Source of the DNA: Saccharum officinarum
Lineage: Eukaryota; Streptophyta; Magnoliopsida; Poales; Poaceae
DNA length: 64,000 nt
Assembly: GCA_020631735.1 (NCBI GenBank)
Contig: CM036188.1
Span: forward strand, 12,628,214 to 12,692,213
Direction: 5' to 3'
Shown here in pieces: positions 56,933 through 64,000 of this stretch (positions within the stretch are counted from its first letter, which is position 1; each line of letters opens with the position of its first letter). Both the position numbers and the translations under genes were made by a program. Under the pieces are notes generated by a model that saw nothing but the letters and a program-made list of their open reading frames with translations, made no database searches and was not told the DNA's origin.

Positions 56933-57733
56933 TGTCACACCCGATTTTAAGGACGAAACCAGATATGCACTATATGTGAAATAAAGGAGTCAAATCTCAC
57001 ATATAGTCGCAGATAAGTGTAATACCAAGAGACAAATGCTTAATAATAACGTACTTAGTATATAAACATAACCTCATAGTGCAAACAATGGAAAACAACT
57101 CCGATCTTCGGGTGTAGACTTTGCTCCACAGGAACAAACTGACTGGTTGATCACAAGTCTAAAATTCCAGACTATCCTGAGGTGTGCGAAATAGCAAGAG
57201 TGATCCATGTCGTCGAACTCCGCAAGCATAGCAAGTATAGATCCCATAAACTCATGATCAATGTAACATAATCAATATAAAGTATAATCGATAAGTAAAT
57301 GAGCATCTTAACAAAACAAGAATCATCATCTTTAATGTAGATGTCTCCAAGGCCGCTCGTGTCCGTGAGCACGGCTAGTATATACCAGTTTATTAAACTC
57401 TGCGCAGAGGTGTACACTTCACTGTGAGTCGTGTTTACACTTTCGCCCGAGGTAGCTAACCTCTTGATCCACTTCCAAGGAAGGTCAGCAGGGTTCACTA
57501 TGAAGCCTTTCAAAGGTTCGTCTAACAAGTTAGGGCCGCTAGGTTTCCAAAGTCAGTCTGTGTGATACAACCAGTTCCAGGAATCCACAGTCTGCTTTTC
57601 CCCATTTGCGCCACAAGGTAACCTCTAACAAGCTAGAAAAGGTCCTCATACCGAGTTAAAGCCAGAGCCATATAGCCCTCACAGTTGTACTGTAAATCCC
57701 GAGGTTCACGTACAGACAAGATCTTATGTTGCT
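56933..57733 (-). mobile_element. 3' end of a Ty3-type LTR (copy D)
   Basis: Repeats 48867-49670. It is cut by the Ty3 LTR starting at 57734. Confidence 0.8.
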
Positions 57734-60581
57734 TGTAACACCCAAATTTTAGAAGTAACAAATTTTAAATAATTTAGAGAAAGGGAATTAAAATTTTGGA
57801 AAACTATTTGGTGATGCATTCATGTTGTGCATTTATTTTATTTTGTGGTGTGGATATATTTGTTTTATTTGATTTGGTTTAGGAAAATTTGATTTGAAAA
57901 TGTGTTTGGAAAAATTAGAAAAGAAAAGAGAAAACAAAAAGAAAAAAAAGAACAACTTACCTTCTTACCTTTCTCGGCCCGAAAGCCGTCGGAAGGCCTG
58001 CTTACTCGCGCTTGCTCGCGTGGGCCGCCCAGCGCCGCAGCGGCCAGCAGCCGAGCCCAGTAACCAGTCGAGCCGCCCAGCCGCGCCTTCTCTCCTTGTT
58101 TCGCTGACGGGTGGGGGCCACCTGTCAGACATCTTCTTCCTCTTGAATCATGACCGGACCGAACTCTACGAAGCCGCCGCCGGTCTTTGCCGTGTAACTA
58201 GGAACTCCTACCCGATTTCGGTGGTTTGGGTTATAAATAGGGAGCTGTGACCCTCCTCTTTCGTTTTCCCCTAAGTCGCGAGTTCTATCACGAAGAATAG
58301 GGTTTTAGGGTTCAAGATTTGTGGAGGCGGGCGGACGGTCGGCTAGTGGGTTCTAAGGTGGATTGGAGGTCAATTTCTTGGCTTGAGTAAGTTTGTTGTC
58401 TCCTCCTCTTCCTCCCAATGCTTTCTATTGGAGCTTTTGTGCGTTGTATCGGAGAATTGGAGCTCACCGGGGCCGCCATGGCGCTACCGTTTCCTCCGAG
58501 CCGCGTTCTCTCTTGGTTCGATTTAGTGCATCCAAACTGTCTAGAATAGATCGGGTTCACTTCCTCTTTCGATTGGAGTTGGTGGCGGGTTGAATGGTGG
58601 TCGGAAAAGGCGGAGCCGAAGCTCTCCGACGGGCTCATGGCGTCGGCCATGGCGGCCACCGGCGGAGTTGGTGTTGATGGCAGGCTTCATCTTCTTCTCT
58701 TCTGAATTGAATGGTAGCCGTCCATCTGGTGATCAACGGGTAGGATTAGAAGATACCCCTTCGCGGGTAAAATTGATAAAGAGCCCCTAGACTTTTTCAG
58801 ATTAAAACCCGCCGTCCTAAGCGTAATTTCCGAAAAGCATTTTCGCGTTTTGAAAGCATATTTTCTCTCGGTTAAATCAAAAATACGTTTTCAGGTATTT
58901 ACAGTTTTGCCACTTAGAATTGTTTTGTCATAAAATCTTCGTTTTAACTCCGATTTGATCCGTTCCAATTGCGTTAGGTTCGTATTTGCGAGAGCTCTAC
59001 ATGTTTAGTGTAGTTGTCAGTTAGTTTTGATAATTTATTTTTCGAGGTTATAATTAAGTATTTATTTATCTATAGGAAATCTTAGAAAATTCATAACTTT
59101 CACGTTTTAACTCCGAATTTGGTGATCTTTGCGTCTGTGTGATCGTAGAAACGTGTAGAAGAGTTTTATAAGCTTTTATTACTGTTTTGTTACTATTGGT
59201 GTACTGTTCTAATTATATCTCTTTGTTGCTTCGTGTATGTTTGATTGGATGCATGTGTGTTGTTGATTGATGACCGAATATAGAAGGTGAGCAGTATTTG
59301 GACGATTCGGAGTATTACTTTGAGCCAAGTCAGCAGTATCACTTGGAGAGCTTTGATCAAGGCAAGTATAACACAGGACTATCCTTGTTACCTATACATC
59401 AAATCGTCATACATATGCATGTGCTTACCTTGACAACCTTAGAGATTATAACTTAGTGATTGTTATCTTGATTCCTTGTCAACCTTGGAATGCATATGGG
59501 TAGCTACTGCTAGTGCTTAAACTAAGAACAATGATCTTGTAATTGATTAATGGATTAAGCAATCAACTATTAAGATGATTTTATTATTGTTAAAAGGGGC
59601 TAGAGCATGTGTATTATTTTGATGCTCTGGTTTCTCTCCATAAGGACTTATCTGTAAGTGATAACCGGATATACAGTACAGCTGTGAGGGCTATATGGCT
59701 CTGGCTTTAGTTGTTCAAGAGACCTTTTCTAGCTTGTTGTTAGAGGTTACCTTAAATGGCGTAAGAATGGCTTGTCATGTGGGTGTAGTGCGAGCCCCTG
59801 GCCTAGTGTGTATAGGCTGCGGTTGTTGTGCCACAGAAGGGGGGTTCTACATCTGCCTGCCGAGTGAATCTAATGGCCCTAACTTGTTAGACGAACTTTT
59901 GAGTGGCTTTATATGGTTCTCGGGTGTTTGGGCTTGATCTTCCCACTCATTTGGAAATCATGACTTACAGTGAAAGTGTACACTCTGTGCAGAGTTAAAA
60001 ACTGTATACTAGCCGTGCTCACGGATACGAGCGCCTTGGGGATTCTTATGGAATAGTTGATCATAACTGTTATATCATGCTTAATTATTGTTGATTATTA
60101 TTATGCTCATGTTAATGCTATTCATTATCCTTATTACAATTGATCATTGGTTCTTTAATGGGAAGTGGTTTATCTTGATGCTACTCAATTGCTAATATAT
60201 GATTAAAAAGCTAAACGCAGTTAAACAGTGTCTAGCCTTTTTTTTGAGCCTCATGAACCCTGTGTTATATTTTGTGGAGTTCGACATGAACTCACTCTTG
60301 CTATTCCACCATAACAGATGAAGATAATGAGGAAGATTATCGGAATGAGTACTAGTCTTGGTGTCAACCAGTCAACCGTGTCCCTGTGTGGAGTTTCCGC
60401 TGAAGAATTATTATTAGTTATTATTATCTATCGTTCAAGACTATGTCTTAAATACTTATTCGTTATGTAATAAGCACTGTGATGATACTTTGTAATTTGT
60501 CAACTTATGTGTGCGACTGGTTCCTGGGGCGCACATGAGTCTTTTATACATCCTATTTTTGTCCTTAAAAATGGTGTGACA
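57734..60581 (+). mobile_element. 5' LTR of deleted Ty3 element (copy D)
   Basis: Starts TGTAACACCC and ends GGTGTGACA (one G fewer than in copy C). Length is 2848 bp, 14 bp shorter than the other two through scattered small deletions. TATA near 58231-58241. Confidence 0.9.
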
Positions 60582-60584
60582 GAT

Positions 60585-60597
60585 TGGTATCGGAGCC
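60585..60597 (+). promoter_or_regulatory. Primer binding site of Ty3 element (copy D)
   Basis: TGGTATCGGAGCC, identical to copy C. Confidence 0.82.
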
Positions 60598-60770
60598 GTG
60601 TTGACTGTAGGACGCAAGCCTAGTTAGAATGGTCGTTAATAGCCTTCATATTTCACTTAATTCATGCTTCCTCTTTTCACCTTGTTAATTACTAAAGTTT
60701 TATGCTTCCTCTACTTAATTCTATTGCGAAAATACATTGATTCTATCTAATCTATGTCTAAATCTTGTAG

Positions 60771-61473
60771 ATGCCTCCTCATCCCCGTCTGTCAGCTGCA
60801 CAGTACGTTGCTCGTTTCAAACCTCAGGAGCCGTATGAAGATGGTGATCAAGAGCTATCTGATGCTGAATCAAGAATTGGTGATACACCAATGGAGGATG
60901 TAGTTATGGGGTGGACTACGAAGTTTCATATCATGGTTCCTAAAGCTGATGCTTTCTTTCATGACATGTTGACAAGAACCTTGGACAACTACTACTACGA
61001 CTGGGAAGCTACGTTGGAGTATCGTAGTGCAGAGTATAGTCATCCATGGATGGATTCCTATTGGGAAACAGAGTTATGGGTTAAGAAAAGGGATCCTACC
61101 ACTAAGGAGCCTAAGGTGGAGTCAAAGTTCATTACCAGAGTGAGCCGGGCAACCGTGGAGACAAGCATGGGGATGTCGCTTTCAATGCATTTGTTTACTA
61201 CCATGGTCTACGCTCGGACAAGACGTTAAAGGGTGCACTTCGGCATTTTCCTTGTTTCATACATGACAAGGGTATTTGGACCGTGCCGCCTGCAGATGAT
61301 TCCTCCTTGACTTTACAAGCTACGGTGGGATTAGCTCGAGAATTGGCTCTCCATGAGGTGGATTTGAAGGATGAGTTGCTGAAGGAAAAGAACTTAAGGA
61401 GCAAGCTTATAAGGAGATTGACCAATTAAGGGCGGAGTTAGGTCGTCCCAAGATTTATGAGAAGCTTAATTAG
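60771..61473 (+). pseudogene. Unrecognised gag-position ORF, two one-base deletions (copy D)
   Basis: Collinear with 52722-53426 but two bases shorter. One base is missing near 61170 (AGCATGGGGATG for AGCATGGAGGATG), which ends the open frame at 61229 after 152 codons. A second A is missing near 61388, in a run of A. Both lie in or next to homopolymers. The coiled-coil half is therefore out of frame. Because two other copies are intact and protein-identical, these breaks look like uncorrected read errors rather than biological inactivation, although a truly mutated second locus cannot be excluded. Function is unknown, as for the intact copies. Confidence 0.75.
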
Positions 61474-62106
61474 GCAATAGGAAAAATCCCTATGTAATAG
61501 GAACGATAGTAGTTGCGAGTTAACTTTAAGTTTGGATTGTTTTAAGAGTCAGTTTGTGGTGTGAACAATTGTGTGATTGATGGATTGTTATTATGATAAT
61601 GTGTGATTTGGATTTTGTAATGTGTGCTGGAGTTCTGTGGACATGCCTACAAGTTCCATGGTTAAGAATATTAAGTTTGATCAAAATATATTAGTTGAAT
61701 ATGAGGTTAACTTAGTTCTGTCCTTTGCTGATTTTTGGATCAGTCTGGGATGTTTTAGAAATAACTTAAAATCCGTTCATGAGAAATTCAAGAAATTTTA
61801 CTGGGAATAATTAGACTTTTATATCTTTCCAACCCCGCAAGAATCACCTTAATATCAATTATGAGCTAAGAGATATACCTGTTTCAAGTTGGAGTTACTG
61901 CACAGTCTGGAATTTTGAAACAGTTTCGGTTAAGTTCAGTTTTTGGCCAATTTATTGACAGAATCAGAAGAAGTGTTGTGAATAAAAGTTGTAGATAATT
62001 TTGTAAGCTTTCCAACCATGTAAAGATCATCTGAATTGGACGTCTGTAGCTCGAGATATGACAGTTTTACTGAGTTACTGAAATTGGAATTTGCCCAGAG
62101 AAATCA
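61474..62106 (+). other. Non-coding spacer (copy D)
   Basis: Repeats 53427-54060 with at least one single-base loss near 61614. No gene. Confidence 0.6.
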
Positions 62107-64000
62107 GATTTTGCTTATCTATTGAATTGGAAACCACCTACTGATGCTAGCGAGATTCGCAGTTTCTTGGGTTTAGCTGGATATTACAGACGGTTCATTG
62201 AAGGGTTTTCTAAACTTGCTAAACCTATGACATCTCTGTTAGAGAAGAATGACAAGTTTGTGTGGTCTGATAAATGTCAAGCTAGTTTTGAAGAATTGAA
62301 GAAGAGGTTGACTACAGTGCCTGTATTGGTTTTGCCAGCTTTGAGTAAGAAGTTTTCTATTTATTGTGATGCTTCTCGTCAAGGTTTGGGATGTGTTCTT
62401 ATGCAAGAAGGCAGAGTTGTGGCTTATGCATCTAGGCAGTTGAGAAAGCATGAGTTGAATTATCCTACACATGATTTGGAGTTAGCAGCTGTAGTTCATG
62501 CTTTAAAGATTTGGAGACATTATTTGATTGGACATAAGAGTGATATATACACTGATCATAAGAGTTTGAAGTATATTTTCACTCAGTCAGATCTGAATTT
62601 GAGGCAACGCAGATGGTTAGAATTGATTAAGGATTATGATATTGAGATACACTATCATCCTGGTAAGGCTAATGTAGTAGCTGATGCTCTTAGTAGGAAA
62701 AGCTATGTCAATGAGATACAGACATTGACTATGACTAGTGAGTTATGTGCTGAATTTGAATATTTGAATTTAGGAATTGTTACTAATACAATGGAATTAG
62801 TGATAGAGCCTACCTTAGAGCAAGAAATTTACAAGGGTCAGTTGAAGGATGAGAAACTAAAGAAGATAGCGGAAGATATAGTGATTGGTAAGTCACCAGG
62901 CTTTCGAATGGATGATAATGGAATTTTGTGGTTTGGAAAGAGGCTGTGTGTACCTGAGGATCAAACTGTTAGACAAGCAATTCTTCGCGAAGCTCATGAG
63001 TCAGCTTATTCTATTCATCCTGGTAGTACTAAGATGTATTTGGATCTGAAACAGAAATATTGGTGGTTGGATTAAAGCGAGATGTGGCTGAGTATGTGGC
63101 ATTGTGTGACACTTGTCAGAGGGTGAAAGCAGAGCATCAGAGACCTGCTGGATTGTTGCAACCAATGAAGATTCCTGAATGGAAGTGGGAGGAAGTTGGT
63201 ATGGACTTTATAGTAGGGTTACCTCGTACTCAGAAAGGTTATGACTCTATTTGGGTGATTGTAGATCGGTTAACTAAAGTTGCTCATTTTATACCAGTTA
63301 AGACTACTTACCGTGGACCAAAATTGGCAGAGTTGTATATGGAGAGGATAGTATGTTTGCATGGAGTTCCAAAGAAGATTGTATCTGATCGAGGATCGCA
63401 GTTTACGTCGCATTTTTGGAAAGCTGTGCATGAATCATTGGGAACAAAATTGAATTTTAGTACAGCATATCATCCACAGACAGATGGACAGACTGAAAGG
63501 ACCAACCAGGTATTAGAGGATATGTTGAGAGCTTGTGCATTGCAATATGGAACTAGTTGGGATAAGAGTTTGCCTTATGCAGAATTTTCTTACAATAATA
63601 GTTATCAACAGAGTCTTAAGATGGCACCATTTGAAGCTTTGTATGGACGTAAGTGTAGAACTCCATTGTTTTGGGATCAGACAGGTGAATCTCAGGTGTT
63701 TGGTACAGATGTTCTTAGAAACGCAGAAGATCAAGTGCGAGTGATTCGTGAGAATTTGAGAGTAGCACAGTCTCGTCAGAAGAGTTATGCTGACAATAGA
63801 AGAAGAGATTTAGTTTTTGAGGTAGGTGATTATGTTTATTTGAAGGTGTCACCTATGAAAAGTGTGAAGAGGTTTAACATGAAAGGTAAACTAGCACCAA
63901 GGTATGTTGGACCATTTAAAGTTATTACTAGACGTGGGGAAGTTGCTTATCAATTAGAGTTGCCTGAGAATTTATCTAGAGTACATGATGTGTTCCATGT
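62107..64000 (+). CDS. Ty3 pol remnant (copy D), frameshifted, runs off window end
   Basis: RT connection, RNase H and HHCC-finger start are open from 62122 to 63075. A missing G near 63066 (TGGTGGTTGG for TGGTGGGTTGG) shifts the frame inside the zinc finger. The integrase core (GMDFI, SDRGSQF, QTERTN) and C-terminal [12 protein letters not shown] then follow in another frame to the window edge at [10 protein letters not shown]. It extends past the point where copy C stops and agrees with the complement of 3989-4470 in contig B, apart from small differences such as G to R in [10 protein letters not shown]. The remaining C-terminus and 3' LTR lie outside the window. Confidence 0.88.

Overview
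This is plant nuclear DNA, most likely from a large, repeat-rich grass genome (panicoid grass suspected). The evidence is long Ty1/copia SIRE-type and Ty3 chromovirus-type LTR retrotransposons with initiator-tRNA-Met-type primer sites, 2-3 kb LTRs, GC-rich 5'-UTR-like segments inside LTRs and nested insertions. I see no convincing host gene, tRNA, rRNA or CRISPR array. Every recognisable protein belongs to a transposable element or to a decayed virus-like insertion.

The window is four contigs joined by three 100-N gaps. Contig A (1-1154) is a noisy piece of SIRE LTR. Contig B (1255-18487) holds, on the minus strand, a deleted Ty3 element (3' LTR, pol, a gag-position ORF, 5' LTR). This sits in an LTR fragment, which abuts a decayed pararetrovirus-like segment that is itself split by a solo LTR. 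Beyond that come a microsatellite, a palindromic MITE-like element and unassigned sequence. Contig C (18588-55482) starts inside the SIRE 5' LTR. It carries the rest of that copia element to 27931, an old LTR edge, a complete non-autonomous element with a perfect target duplication (29753-38243), a decayed region with a CACTA-type terminus near 41082, and then the reverse complement of contig B. Contig D (55583-64000) repeats 47519-55482 in the same orientation, with many one-base indels, and runs slightly further.

My main structural conclusion is that one locus is shown up to three times. Contigs A and C overlap by about 410 bp inside one SIRE LTR, C and D overlap by about 8 kb, and B is a reverse-complement copy of the C+D sequence placed between A and C. 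A real 14 kb inverted duplication cannot be excluded without reads, but unmerged or misplaced contigs are simpler.

The copia element has broken gag frames and an 850-codon uninterrupted integrase-RT-RNase H frame. The Ty3 element lacks protease and most of RT and has an unrecognised 234-residue ORF where gag should be, so it would need an autonomous partner to move. Three LTR families share a downstream LTR backbone while their upstream halves differ. I found no firm sign of a wholly new system. The best leads are the gag-replacing ORF with a possible spliced leader, the shared LTR modules, and the virus-like segment.
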